Source of the DNA: Actinomycetota bacterium | GTDB lineage: Bacteria; Actinomycetota; Acidimicrobiia; Acidimicrobiales; Ilumatobacteraceae | Length of the DNA stretch: 64,000 nt | NCBI GenBank assembly: GCA_016870775.1 | Contig: VGAK01000002.1 | Location: forward strand, 62,001 to 126,000 | Direction: 5' to 3' | Part shown: in pieces, positions 19,248-27,236 of the stretch | Position numbering within the stretch: the stretch's first letter is position 1 | How the letters are laid out: each line of letters begins with the position of its first letter | Made by a program: the position numbers and the translations under genes | The notes under the pieces: model-generated | What the model saw: the letters and a program-made list of their open reading frames with translations, nothing else | What the model was told of the DNA's origin: nothing | The model's database searches: none

Positions 19248-20510
19248 GTGAGCGGCAATCAGGGTGATGCTCCCCGGCGGGACCACGGGCTCCCGCCGCC
19301 GGGCCCGTTCCAACGGCTCTCCCGCGTGCACGCCCTGATGACGGCGGGGGATGCATTCATGGCGATCTCGCTCGCCGACTCGTTGTTCCTCTCGATCAGT
19401 CCGGACGCCGCGCGCACGAGGGTGCTCCTGTTCCTCGCGGTCAGCATGGCGCCTTTCGCGGTGGTGGCACCGCTCATCGGTCCGCTCATCGACAGGATGC
19501 GCGGTGGCCAGAGAATCGTGGTCATGGTCGTGGCCGTGCTCCGCGCGGCGGTGCTGGTGGGCATGGCATCGTCACTGGACTCGCTCACGTTGTTCCCACT
19601 CGCCTTCGCTGCGCTCGTGCTGTCGAAGACGTATGCGGTCTCGAAGTCGGCCCTCGTGCCGGTCACTGTCCCCGATCCGGAGCGGTTCGTCGAGGCCAAC
19701 TCGCGGCTGGCACTCATCGCCGGCATCGCCGGATTCGTGGTGGCCGGCCCGGCGATCGGCCTGCAGGTGATCGACCCGCGTGCACCACTCGTGACGGGGG
19801 CGTTGGCCTTCCTCGCGGCGGGCCTGAATGCTCGGCGCCTGCCGCGGGTGGTGATCGCCGAGAGCCCGCCCGATGCACTCGAGACCGAGGAACTCCACCT
19901 GCCCGAGGTGGTTGCGGCCGCGGTCGCGATGCGCGCGCTCCGCGTCGCCGTGGGTTTCCAGTTCTTCCATCTCGCCTTCTGGTTGCGCAGCGAGATCGCG
20001 GGCACTGCATGGTTCGGCCTCGCGATCGCCGTGTCGAGCCTCTCGACGAACGCGGCCAATCTCGTCGGTCCGAGGGTGAGGGAGCGGATGGGCAACCAGA
20101 CCATGCTCATGTCCGCTCTCGCCACGGTCACCGTGGCGGGAATCGGGTGCGCGTGGTGGGACCGCGTGACCGCTGGTGTGGTGCTGACCGGTGTGGTCTA
20201 TGCCTCGGCGGCGATCGGCAGGCTCGCCTTCGAGGCCACGGTGCAGGAGAACGCGCCCGATGCGAACCGGGGTCGCGTGTTCGCGCGCTCCGAGGCCCAG
20301 AACCAGATCGCATGGGTGGTCGGGGGACTGGTGCCCGTCGCGGTCAGCCCCTCGGGATGGGTCGGATTCGCCATGGTCGGCGCAGTCGGTGCCGCGGGCG
20401 CATGGCTCAACCTGCGCACCGCGCGAGATCTCAGAGGACTTCGAGACGCGCGAGCCACAAACCGGGGGCGTCGACCTCGTTCGGAGTCGGGAGAAGGGAG
20501 GGATCGGTGA
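19248..20510 (+). CDS. MFS transporter
   Basis: This is a 420-residue membrane protein of the major facilitator superfamily, with about 12 hydrophobic segments and MFS-type loop signatures (GPLIDRMRGGQR after helix 2; VGPRVRERMGNQ in the second half). It resembles the enterobactin-exporter or macrolide-efflux branch by layout, but the substrate cannot be deduced. The last roughly 25 residues are basic and soluble and are encoded antisense to the next gene, giving an 80-bp tail-to-tail overlap (20431-20510). Confidence 0.82.
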   Translation: MSGNQGDAPRRDHGLPPPGPFQRLSRVHALMTAGDAFMAISLADSLFLSISPDAARTRVLLFLAVSMAPFAVVAPLIGPLIDRMRGGQRIVVMVVAVLRAAVLVGMASSLDSLTLFPLAFAALVLSKTYAVSKSALVPVTVPDPERFVEANSRLALIAGIAGFVVAGPAIGLQVIDPRAPLVTGALAFLAAGLNARRLPRVVIAESPPDALETEELHLPEVVAAAVAMRALRVAVGFQFFHLAFWLRSEIAGTAWFGLAIAVSSLSTNAANLVGPRVRERMGNQTMLMSALATVTVAGIGCAWWDRVTAGVVLTGVVYASAAIGRLAFEATVQENAPDANRGRVFARSEAQNQIAWVVGGLVPVAVSPSGWVGFAMVGAVGAAGAWLNLRTARDLRGLRDARATNRGRRPRSESGEGRDR

Positions 20511-21633
20511 GCATGTGCGGGAGCCGATCGGACCCTCCGCGCTCCAGCACGCCCTCGACGAACGAGCGACCGCGCGCCATCTGTGTCGTGTTGAGGGTGA
20601 GACCAAGCAGGGCCTCGATGAGGCGCGCGTCCGATCCGTACTCGAGACGGCGCCTGCGAACCGCCTCGGCGATCGTGGCGGTCGTGCCGAGGAGTTGGGC
20701 GCCCACGGTGTCGACGATCCAGTCGACGTAGCCCCGGATCGCGGCGACCTGCGCGTCGAGCACGGGCGCGATCGCATCCTGCTCCGCGGACCGCACAGCA
20801 CCCAGGAGCACGAGTGGATCGGAGAACATCGACTGGACCGACGACATCACTCCCTCGATGCCCCCGTCACCCATGTCGCCGGGGTCGATCGACCCGAGCC
20901 GGTCCATGAGAGCAGTCGGGTCCGGGCGGAACGCGGCGACATGGGAGCGGATGGAGGCCATCATGCCGTCCACCGCGGCGGGGGACGAGAGCGCCGCGTG
21001 CGAGGCGAGCTCGTGAACGAGCACCCACACCCGCACATCGTCGCGCGGGATCGACCAGTCGTCGGCGAAGGTCTGCACTGATGAGTCGACCACGAGGATC
21101 TCCCGTGCCGTGGGACGCGCGAGCGGGAGGTCGTACTGGCCGAGTGCATGGCGAGCGAGTGCCCCGGCCATCGACCCCACCGACATCCCCATCATCGCAG
21201 GCGCCATCATCTTGGAGAGCTGTCCGAGCATCGCAGCCAGGGGATCCGCAGTGGACTCACCGTCGGTGCCGCTGTTCGACGACAGTGATGTGGCGAGATC
21301 CGTGAAGAGCGGGCGCAGATCCGAGAGCGCCCGGGCCGCCCAGCCTGCCCTGGTGACCGTGAGGATCTCGGGGTGCCGACCCGATGGTCCGGTCGCGAGC
21401 CCGGTGACCGCCCCAACCCGGAGGTCGGCGATGTCGGCAAGGGCGTTCCACTCGATCCGTGACGAGGTCGAGGGGTCGGGATCGGGATCCTCGCCGCGGG
21501 CACCCATGGCGGCGAACTGGAGCGCGAGATCCCAGTTCAGCGGGCCCTGGGAGGCCATGGCCCTCATCATGTCGCCGAGGAACGGGATGCCCCCGAAGGG
21601 GTCGGGCGGAGTCGGGGAGCCGTCGTCAGCCAT
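20431..21633 (-). CDS. Zincin-like metalloprotease family (DUF2342)
   Basis: This 400-residue protein of the actinobacterial zincin_2/DUF2342 family carries the metal-binding motif HELASH (HExxH) in WVLVHELASHAAL, with a downstream acidic helix. In other actinobacteria the family is sometimes named after coenzyme F420 biosynthesis because of gene neighbourhood. No F420 gene is adjacent here. A hydrophilic, Pro-rich N-terminus (PDPFGGIPFLGDMM) precedes the domain. ATG 21633 has a TATCCT box 6 nt upstream. The substrate is unknown. Confidence 0.82.
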   Translation of the reverse strand: MADDGSPTPPDPFGGIPFLGDMMRAMASQGPLNWDLALQFAAMGARGEDPDPDPSTSSRIEWNALADIADLRVGAVTGLATGPSGRHPEILTVTRAGWAARALSDLRPLFTDLATSLSSNSGTDGESTADPLAAMLGQLSKMMAPAMMGMSVGSMAGALARHALGQYDLPLARPTAREILVVDSSVQTFADDWSIPRDDVRVWVLVHELASHAALSSPAAVDGMMASIRSHVAAFRPDPTALMDRLGSIDPGDMGDGGIEGVMSSVQSMFSDPLVLLGAVRSAEQDAIAPVLDAQVAAIRGYVDWIVDTVGAQLLGTTATIAEAVRRRRLEYGSDARLIEALLGLTLNTTQMARGRSFVEGVLERGGSDRLPHMLTDPSLLPTPNEVDAPGLWLARLEVL

Positions 21634-21639
21634 GGGGTC

Positions 21640-21645
21640 AGGATA
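21640..21645 (-). promoter_or_regulatory. -10 element (TATCCT) of DUF2342 gene
   Basis: On the minus strand TATCCT ends 6 nt before the ATG at 21633. This is leaderless geometry. Confidence 0.5.
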
Positions 21646-21739
21646 AGGGGACCACCGGTCTGTCCGACTGCGGTGGCACGGACCGGAACGTGGCTCACCG
21701 AGACGACCCTCACCGGGGTGGCTCGGTGGGGGCCGCGTG

Positions 21740-22579
21740 TCAGCCCGGAGCGACTGCGCGGGCCAGTGCGGCTTCGATCGCGGTGCGAGAGAGCATCCAA
21801 GTGCCGTCTGTCCTGCTCACCGCCACACCGAGCGGGGCGTCGAGTGCATCCCTCACCACGGACGCACCCGTGATCGCCGACTCCATCGAGATCGGCGTGC
21901 GATCCGAGTCGCTGCGCTCCGGCGACCCGAGCGAGGGCTGACACATCACGATGCGACCCTCGGCGTCGACGGTGACCATCACGCTCTCGGCCACGACCGC
22001 CGGGGGAATCGTCTCGAGCACGGATCGGCCGGGCCATCCATCGACCGAGAGGAATGCGAGACCAGTCCGGTCGTCGATGCCGACCACAGTCGTCGCCACG
22101 AGTGTTCCGTTGATCGTGAATCGCGCGGTTGGGCCCGTGCCCAGCGCATCGCTCGAGGTGGCGAGCAATCCCTCACCCACGGTCACCACCGCGATAAATC
22201 TGCCGTCGACCGCGACGTCGATTGCGAGTCCCGCGTTCTTGACGCGCGTGCCCGCCGCTGACTCGGCTCCGGCGGACGGACCGGTGGGCGGGTCGACAGC
22301 GGGCTGATCGGTGGCAGTTCGGTCGTCGGCGATCTCTGGGCCCGCTTGGTCCGTCGGCGGGTCGACCCGTGAGGGCAAGACCACTGCGAGCAGCAGCACC
22401 GAGGCACAGACGCTGGCGGCCGCGACAATGGCGGTCGTTCGGCGTCGCAGGGGCGGAGCCACGGGAATCTCCCGGCGGGCAAGATTCGTCTCGGCGCCGA
22501 CCTCGGCGGGATGACGCCACGAGCGTTCATGCGCGGGGAGCGGGCCGGACCCTCGTCCGTCGGCATCACGACCTCTCAC
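21740..22579 (-). CDS. Membrane-anchored, protease-like protein of unknown function
   Basis: This 279-residue protein has a hydrophilic N-terminus with the ERSWRHPAEVG motif seen at the start of many actinobacterial membrane-anchored serine-protease-like proteins. One membrane helix follows (about residues 48-68), then a Pro/Ala-rich linker and a C-terminal beta-rich domain with a DDRTGLAFLSVDG segment like that of trypsin/HtrA folds. I do not find a GNSGGP-type catalytic Ser motif, so it may be a degenerate, non-catalytic member. GTG is the start. The function is not known. Confidence 0.6.
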   Translation of the reverse strand: MRGRDADGRGSGPLPAHERSWRHPAEVGAETNLARREIPVAPPLRRRTTAIVAAASVCASVLLLAVVLPSRVDPPTDQAGPEIADDRTATDQPAVDPPTGPSAGAESAAGTRVKNAGLAIDVAVDGRFIAVVTVGEGLLATSSDALGTGPTARFTINGTLVATTVVGIDDRTGLAFLSVDGWPGRSVLETIPPAVVAESVMVTVDAEGRIVMCQPSLGSPERSDSDRTPISMESAITGASVVRDALDAPLGVAVSRTDGTWMLSRTAIEAALARAVAPG

Positions 22580-22661
22580 GAGTCGGTGACCCTACTGCCG
22601 GTCGCGGCGCCTGTGTCGTCGCCCGAGCGACACCCTCTGGTTCACCGCCGAGAGACACGGG

Positions 22662-22667
22662 TACGCT
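22662..22667 (+). promoter_or_regulatory. -10 element (TACGCT) of moaE-mreB unit
   Basis: TACGCT ends 6 nt before the moaE ATG. This is leaderless geometry. Confidence 0.5.
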
Positions 22668-22673
22668 CGATGC

Positions 22674-23153
22674 ATGCCCCGTTCCTCGACCGGACACGAT
22701 TGGTTCGAGTTGACGGTGTCGGCACTGCCGGTCGGGGAGATCTACGAGTGGGCAGTGCGTCCCGAGTGCGGGGCAGTGGTGCTCTTCTCGGGCACGGTGC
22801 GCGATCATGCAGGGGGTCGCACCGGTGTCACGGCGCTGGAGTACGAGGCCTACGCCGAGGCGGTCCTTCCGGTCTTCGAGCGCATCGCCCGAGAGGCGCG
22901 GAGGCGCCACCCCGGGGCCGTGCGGATCGCGATCCTGCACCGGACCGGGGAGATCGCCCTCGGGGAGACCTCGGTGGTGGTGGCAGTGTCGTCGGGTCAC
23001 CGGCCGGTTGCCTTCGAGGCCGCGCGCTTCGTGATCGACACCCTGAAGGAGAGCGCGCCGATCTGGAAGAAGGAGATCTGGCCGGGTGGGTCGGACTGGG
23101 GAACCGGCGCGCAAGAGATCGTGCCGCCCGAACAGGTCACGAGCAACCCATGA
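22674..23153 (+). CDS. moaE: Molybdopterin synthase catalytic subunit
   Basis: It transfers sulfur from MoaD thiocarboxylate to precursor Z (cPMP) to form molybdopterin. The 159-residue product has the MoaE pattern: GAVVLFSGTVRDHAGG near the start, LEYEAYAE, IAILHRTGEIALGETSVVVAV, and the active-site Lys segment DTLKESAPIWKKE. No other molybdenum-cofactor gene is nearby. Its stop overlaps the next ATG, tying it to a small membrane protein and mreB. Confidence 0.95.
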   Translation: MPRSSTGHDWFELTVSALPVGEIYEWAVRPECGAVVLFSGTVRDHAGGRTGVTALEYEAYAEAVLPVFERIAREARRRHPGAVRIAILHRTGEIALGETSVVVAVSSGHRPVAFEAARFVIDTLKESAPIWKKEIWPGGSDWGTGAQEIVPPEQVTSNP

Positions 23154-23368
23154 TCGCCGTCGAGTTCCTCACCGCGATCTTCACCGTGCTCGCGGTGATC
23201 TCCGGGTCGGCACTGCTCGTGCTGGTGTGGCTCGACAATCGTCGGGTGCGCATCGATGACGGCATCGCGAACTTCCGTCGCCACATCGACGCGCTCTCTC
23301 CCGAGGCACGCCGCAACTCCGTCCACGCCGGGTACGCGTCCGATCAGTCGGAAAAGCGGAGGAACTGA
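23150..23368 (+). CDS. Small single-pass membrane protein between moaE and mreB
   Basis: This 72-residue protein starts at an ATG that overlaps the moaE stop (ATGA), and its own stop overlaps the mreB ATG (TGATG). Residues 2-27 form one hydrophobic helix. A WLDNRRVRIDDG juxtamembrane segment and a helical charged tail follow. I do not recognise a family. The two translational couplings suggest it is made in step with MreB and may act at the envelope. The overlaps and the AAGCGGAGG ribosome site for mreB inside its end support it as a real gene. Confidence 0.7.
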   Translation: MIAVEFLTAIFTVLAVISGSALLVLVWLDNRRVRIDDGIANFRRHIDALSPEARRNSVHAGYASDQSEKRRN

Positions 23369-24372
23369 TGGCGCGCGATCTCGCGATCGACCTCGGCACC
23401 GCCAACACGCTCGTCTACATGAAGGGAAGGGGCATCGTGTTGAACGAGCCCTCGGTGATCGCGGTCAACCGGCAGTCGGGCGAGGTGCTCGCGACCGGCC
23501 ACGACGCCCTCAACATGATCGGCCGGACCCCCTCGTACATCGCGGCTGTCCGGCCCCTGCGGGGCGGTGCGATCACGGATTTTGACATCACCGAGCGCAT
23601 GATTCGGCTCCTTCTCCAGCGGGTGGGTGTCTCCCGGTTCACCCGTCCGAAGGTCGTCATCTGCGTGCCGTCGGCGATCACCGAGGTGGAGCGCCGGGCG
23701 GTCACCGACGCCACGCGCCGCGCCGGGGCGTCGGATGCCCAGTTGATCGAGCAGCCCATGGCGGCCGCCATCGGGGCGAACCTGCCGATCGACGAACCGG
23801 TCGGCAACATGGTGATCGACATCGGCGGTGGCACGAGCGAGACCGCCGTCATCTCGCTCGGTGGCGTGGTGGAACTCGACGCCGTGCGCGTGGGCAGTTT
23901 CGACATAGACGTCTCGATCCAAAACTACGTGCGGCGCGAGCACGGCGTGGCGATCGGAGAGATCACCGCGTCGGAGATCAAGGTCCAGATCGGCTCGGCC
24001 GAGCCCGGGCCCGAGGATCGCGACGCCGACATTCGTGGTCGTGATCTCGTGACCGGCCTCCCCAAGACGGTCCGTCTCACCGCCGAGGAGGTGCGGTTCG
24101 CCATCGACGAGCCGGTGCAGGCGATCATCGACTCGGTGAAGCGGTGCCTCTCGAAGGCACCGCCGGAGCTGGCACAGGACTTCCTCGCCCGTGGCATGTA
24201 CCTGGTCGGCGGTGGCGGGATGCTGCGCGGACTCGCGAAGCGCATCGCACGCGAGACCGACGTCCCTGTGCGCATGTCACCCCAGCCACTCGAGGCTGTG
24301 GTGCTCGGTGCGGGTCACTGCATCGAGAACTACCAGGCGCTCCGCGGAATGTTCATGGGTGTTCGGCGCTGA
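23368..24372 (+). CDS. mreB: Rod-shape protein MreB (actin homologue)
   Basis: This is a bacterial actin that forms membrane-bound filaments guiding lateral wall synthesis. The 334-residue product has phosphate-1 DLGTANTLVYMKGRG, the PSVIAVN strand, VPSAITEVERRAV, phosphate-2 VIDIGGGTSETAVI and adenosine motif YLVGGGGMLRGLAKRI. Length matches MreB/Mbl. No mreC, mreD, pbp2 or rodA follows. Instead it is the last gene of a moaE-small membrane protein-mreB unit. The assignment is firm; whether it is the main MreB or a paralogue cannot be judged from the window. Confidence 0.95.
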   Translation: MARDLAIDLGTANTLVYMKGRGIVLNEPSVIAVNRQSGEVLATGHDALNMIGRTPSYIAAVRPLRGGAITDFDITERMIRLLLQRVGVSRFTRPKVVICVPSAITEVERRAVTDATRRAGASDAQLIEQPMAAAIGANLPIDEPVGNMVIDIGGGTSETAVISLGGVVELDAVRVGSFDIDVSIQNYVRREHGVAIGEITASEIKVQIGSAEPGPEDRDADIRGRDLVTGLPKTVRLTAEEVRFAIDEPVQAIIDSVKRCLSKAPPELAQDFLARGMYLVGGGGMLRGLAKRIARETDVPVRMSPQPLEAVVLGAGHCIENYQALRGMFMGVRR

Positions 24373-24381
24373 GGCGCGCGG

Positions 24382-25665
24382 TCAGCCCGGCCTCGTCGAC
24401 ACCCGCAGCACCGCGCCCGACAGCGTGGTCACCCACAGCCCCGCCGACGTGGTGCGCACGGCGGTGAGTTCGTCCAGATCGTCGGCGACGGTCTCGGTGC
24501 GGGTTTTCCCCCCGTCCACGACGAGCGAGGCCCAGAGATCACCCGAGCAGTAGTCGCCGTAGAAGAACCATCCGGCGCGACCGGGCACGGCGCGCTCGGT
24601 GCCGACCGCTGCACCCGAGATCGAGCACCGACCACCGCCGTGGTCGTACTCCGCGGCGGGCGCGAGCGCCGCCGGTGCGAGCTGGTCCTGGTTGTAGCGG
24701 CGGGTCCCCTCCCAGGCGCTCCATCCGAAGTCGACTCCACGACCACCCGGAAATCCGGTCCGAGCCCGCGCGACGCTCACCTCCTCGATCTCGCCCTGGC
24801 CGACATCGGCGACCCACAGGTCGCCGCCCTCGCCGAACGAGAACCGCCACGGGTTGCGCAGACCGATCGACCAGATCTCCGGCCGTGCGCCGGCGACGCC
24901 CACGTGTGGGTTGTCGCGGGGCACCGTGTATCCCGTGCGGCTCGGGTCGATCCGCAGGATCTTGCCGAGGAGCGACGAGAGGTCGCGCGCGCGCCGTTCC
25001 GGGTCGCCGGCCGACCCGCCGTCACCCGTGGCGATGTAGAGCATCCCATCGGGTCCGACGCGCAGGTCGCCCCCGTTGTGGTTCGAGTACGGCTGGTCGA
25101 TCGTGAGGATGATCGTGCCGGAGGGTGAGATCTTGCCGTCGGTGGTGACGTCGTGGCGCACGATGATCGTGTCATCGGAAGAATCGGTCATGTTCACGTA
25201 CGCGGCCCAGTCACCGGACCCACCGCGTCGAAATGCGAGGCCGAGGAGGCCCCGCTCACCCCCGCCAGTGGTCGAGGCGGTCACATCGAGCACACGGTCG
25301 ATGCGTGTCCCGTCGTTGCGCCAGCGCTCGACAGTGCCGAGACGCGAAACCACGTAGACGAATCCGTCCGCGGTGTCGCGCTCGACCACGTCGACGGCGG
25401 CCGACAGGCGACCGATGTCTCGAACCGTGTACGAGACATCGCCCGTGTTGCTCGGTGCGACGGTGGTGGTCGGGTACTGGGATGCACTGGACCGTGGTGT
25501 CACCACCGACGAGGTCGTCGGGGCCGTCGGTGCCGATGTCGGCGCGGAGTCGGGCACCCCGATCGTCGTGGGCGGGGACTGCGGCGACGGCCCGGGTGCG
25601 CTGTTGTCGGCGCCGCCGCACGCGGCGAGTGCGACCAGGATCGTGGCGGCGACGAGACGACGCAT
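24382..25665 (-). CDS. PQQ-dependent sugar (glucose/aldose) dehydrogenase-like lipoprotein
   Basis: This is a 427-residue soluble-GDH (YliI/GdhB) beta-propeller protein. The N-terminus is a lipoprotein signal with lipobox LAAC near residue 16 (VALAACGG), then a Ser/Thr/Pro linker. The propeller has ERGLLGLAFRRGG, HNGGDLRVGPDGMLYIATGDGG, ILRIDPS, IWSIGLRNPWRFSF and WVADVGQGEIEEV, all typical of the family. It likely oxidises sugars outside the membrane with PQQ. ATG 25665 has AAGGAG upstream and shares one base with the tesB stop. About 56 residues of open frame upstream are non-coding in this frame. Confidence 0.88.
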   Translation of the reverse strand: MRRLVAATILVALAACGGADNSAPGPSPQSPPTTIGVPDSAPTSAPTAPTTSSVVTPRSSASQYPTTTVAPSNTGDVSYTVRDIGRLSAAVDVVERDTADGFVYVVSRLGTVERWRNDGTRIDRVLDVTASTTGGGERGLLGLAFRRGGSGDWAAYVNMTDSSDDTIIVRHDVTTDGKISPSGTIILTIDQPYSNHNGGDLRVGPDGMLYIATGDGGSAGDPERRARDLSSLLGKILRIDPSRTGYTVPRDNPHVGVAGARPEIWSIGLRNPWRFSFGEGGDLWVADVGQGEIEEVSVARARTGFPGGRGVDFGWSAWEGTRRYNQDQLAPAALAPAAEYDHGGGRCSISGAAVGTERAVPGRAGWFFYGDYCSGDLWASLVVDGGKTRTETVADDLDELTAVRTTSAGLWVTTLSGAVLRVSTRPG

Positions 25666-26525
25666 CAGGTCTCCTTCGTCAAACGGATGAGCCCCTCCTG
25701 GACGACGGTGACGGCGAGTTGCCCCTCGCGCGTGTAGATCGACGCGCCCGCGAGTCCACGGGCATTCGAGTTCGAGATCGCGTGCTGGTCGTAGAGCAAC
25801 CAGTCGTCGGCACGGAATGGTCGGTGGAACCACATCGCGTGGTCGAGACTGGCCATCTGCATCATGCCGTCACCCCATCCGAGCCCGTGGGGGAGAAGTG
25901 TCGTGTCGAGGAGTGTCATGTCGCTCGCATACGTCGCGACCACCGCGTGCACCATCGGATCGCTGGGGAGCGTGCCATCGGCACGCAACCACACCCGCTG
26001 GCCCTGCATCTCGACCCCCACGCGCGAGGGGTAGTCGCCCGAGATGTGCCTCGTGTCGATGGGGCGCGGTCGTTCGTACCAGTCGCCCATCTTGTCCCTG
26101 AAGGGGGCCATGCGCGTCTTGAAGTCGGGGAGCGACTCGGGATCGGGCAGTCCCCCGGGCGCGGTGATCTGCCATTGGAGACCGGGTTCGTGGGAGTGGA
26201 AGCTCGCGTGGAGATTGAAGATGACCTCTCCGTGCTGGATCGCCTTGACCTGGCGCGTGGTGAAGCTGCGACCGTCGCGGAGTCGGCTGACCTCGTAGAG
26301 GATCGGCGCGGCCGGATCGCCGGGGCGCAGGAAGTAGGCGTGCAACGAGTGCACCACCCGACCCGGGTCGTCGACGGTGCGCGACGCCGCCACCAGGGAC
26401 TGACCGGCAACCTGGCCGCCGAACACGCGCACCCTGTCCTCCACGGGGGAGTGCCCGCGGAAGATGTTCACCTCGATCGGTTCGAGGTCCAGGAGGTCGA
26501 GGAGATCGTCGAGCGCGGAACCCAC
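25665..26525 (-). CDS. tesB: Acyl-CoA thioesterase II
   Basis: It hydrolyses acyl-CoA to free acid and CoA. It is a double-hotdog protein of 286 residues. The family start (ALDDLLDLLDLEPIEVNIFRG), the VFGGQVAGQSLVAASRTV motif, HSLHAYFLRPGD and the C-terminal ASLDHAMWFHRPFRADDW match TesB, including the catalytic Asp of the SLDHAMWFH segment. GTG 26525 aligns with the E. coli start; 26531 is an alternative. Upstream open frame would run into the divergent methyltransferase. Its stop is coupled to the sugar dehydrogenase start. Confidence 0.92.
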   Translation of the reverse strand: MGSALDDLLDLLDLEPIEVNIFRGHSPVEDRVRVFGGQVAGQSLVAASRTVDDPGRVVHSLHAYFLRPGDPAAPILYEVSRLRDGRSFTTRQVKAIQHGEVIFNLHASFHSHEPGLQWQITAPGGLPDPESLPDFKTRMAPFRDKMGDWYERPRPIDTRHISGDYPSRVGVEMQGQRVWLRADGTLPSDPMVHAVVATYASDMTLLDTTLLPHGLGWGDGMMQMASLDHAMWFHRPFRADDWLLYDQHAISNSNARGLAGASIYTREGQLAVTVVQEGLIRLTKET

Positions 26526-26554
26526 GCCCACAGCGTACGAGCAGACGTGCCCGA

Positions 26555-26560
26555 TAGTGT
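26555..26560 (+). promoter_or_regulatory. -10 element (TAGTGT) of methyltransferase gene
   Basis: TAGTGT ends 6 nt before the GTG at 26567, in the 41-bp gap between divergent starts. Confidence 0.45.
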
Positions 26561-26566
26561 CGCCGC

Positions 26567-27208
26567 GTGTCGCACGGGCCCATCGACGAACGTCTCCGGT
26601 CCCTCGCACTCTCCACGCGGGGGTTCATGCCCGAGGCCGAGGGCGATGCACTCCACGCCGCCGCGCTCGAGGCCGCCCCGCACGCCGACGGTCCCTTCGT
26701 GGAGATCGGTTCGTACTGCGGACGCTCCACGGTGTGGCTGGGCGCGGCGGCTCGCACGACCGGCCGGACGCTCTTTGCGGTCGACCACCACTTCGGCAGC
26801 GAGGAGAACCAGCCCGGCTGGGAGTGGCACGAGCCCGACCTCGTCGACCCGCGCACCGGGCGGATGGACACGTTGCCGAGGTTGCGCGCGACGCTCGTGG
26901 ATGCCGGCCTGACCGATGTGGTCGTGACCGTGGTGGGTGATTCCCCGACGGTTGCTCGTGCCTGGTCCACCCCGATCGCATTCCTGTTCATCGACGGGGG
27001 GCACGGGGTCGAGCCGGCACGGCGCGACTACGAGATGTGGACGCCGCTCGTGGCGCCCGGTGGGACTCTCGCCATCCACGATGTGTTTCCCGACCCCGCC
27101 GACGGTGGTCGTCCTCCGTACGAGGAGATCTACCTGCCCGCGCTGGCGAGTGGTTCGTTCGAAGACGTGTCGGTGACCGGATCGCTGCGCGTGCTGCGTC
27201 GTCGCTGA
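26567..27208 (+). CDS. Class I SAM-dependent methyltransferase (family 24 type)
   Basis: The 213-residue product has the SAM-binding motif FVEIGSYCGRSTVWLGAAAR, an acidic strand end LFAVDHHFG and the FLFIDGGHGVEPARRDYEMW motif common to the Methyltransf_24 group. These often modify sugars or cell-surface compounds. The substrate is unknown. It is divergent from tesB and convergent with the lipid/polysaccharide gene cluster. GTG start, leaderless-type promoter. Confidence 0.82.
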   Translation: MSHGPIDERLRSLALSTRGFMPEAEGDALHAAALEAAPHADGPFVEIGSYCGRSTVWLGAAARTTGRTLFAVDHHFGSEENQPGWEWHEPDLVDPRTGRMDTLPRLRATLVDAGLTDVVVTVVGDSPTVARAWSTPIAFLFIDGGHGVEPARRDYEMWTPLVAPGGTLAIHDVFPDPADGGRPPYEEIYLPALASGSFEDVSVTGSLRVLRRR

Positions 27209-27216
27209 CCCGGGCC

Positions 27217-27235
27217 TGCTCGTCGCAGACGAGCA
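27217..27235. terminator. Bidirectional inverted repeat between convergent genes
   Basis: TGCTCGTC-gca-GACGAGCA is a perfect 8-bp stem with a 3-nt loop in the 28-bp gap between two gene ends. There is no T-run, so its strength as a terminator is uncertain. Confidence 0.5.
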
Positions 27236-27236
27236 A

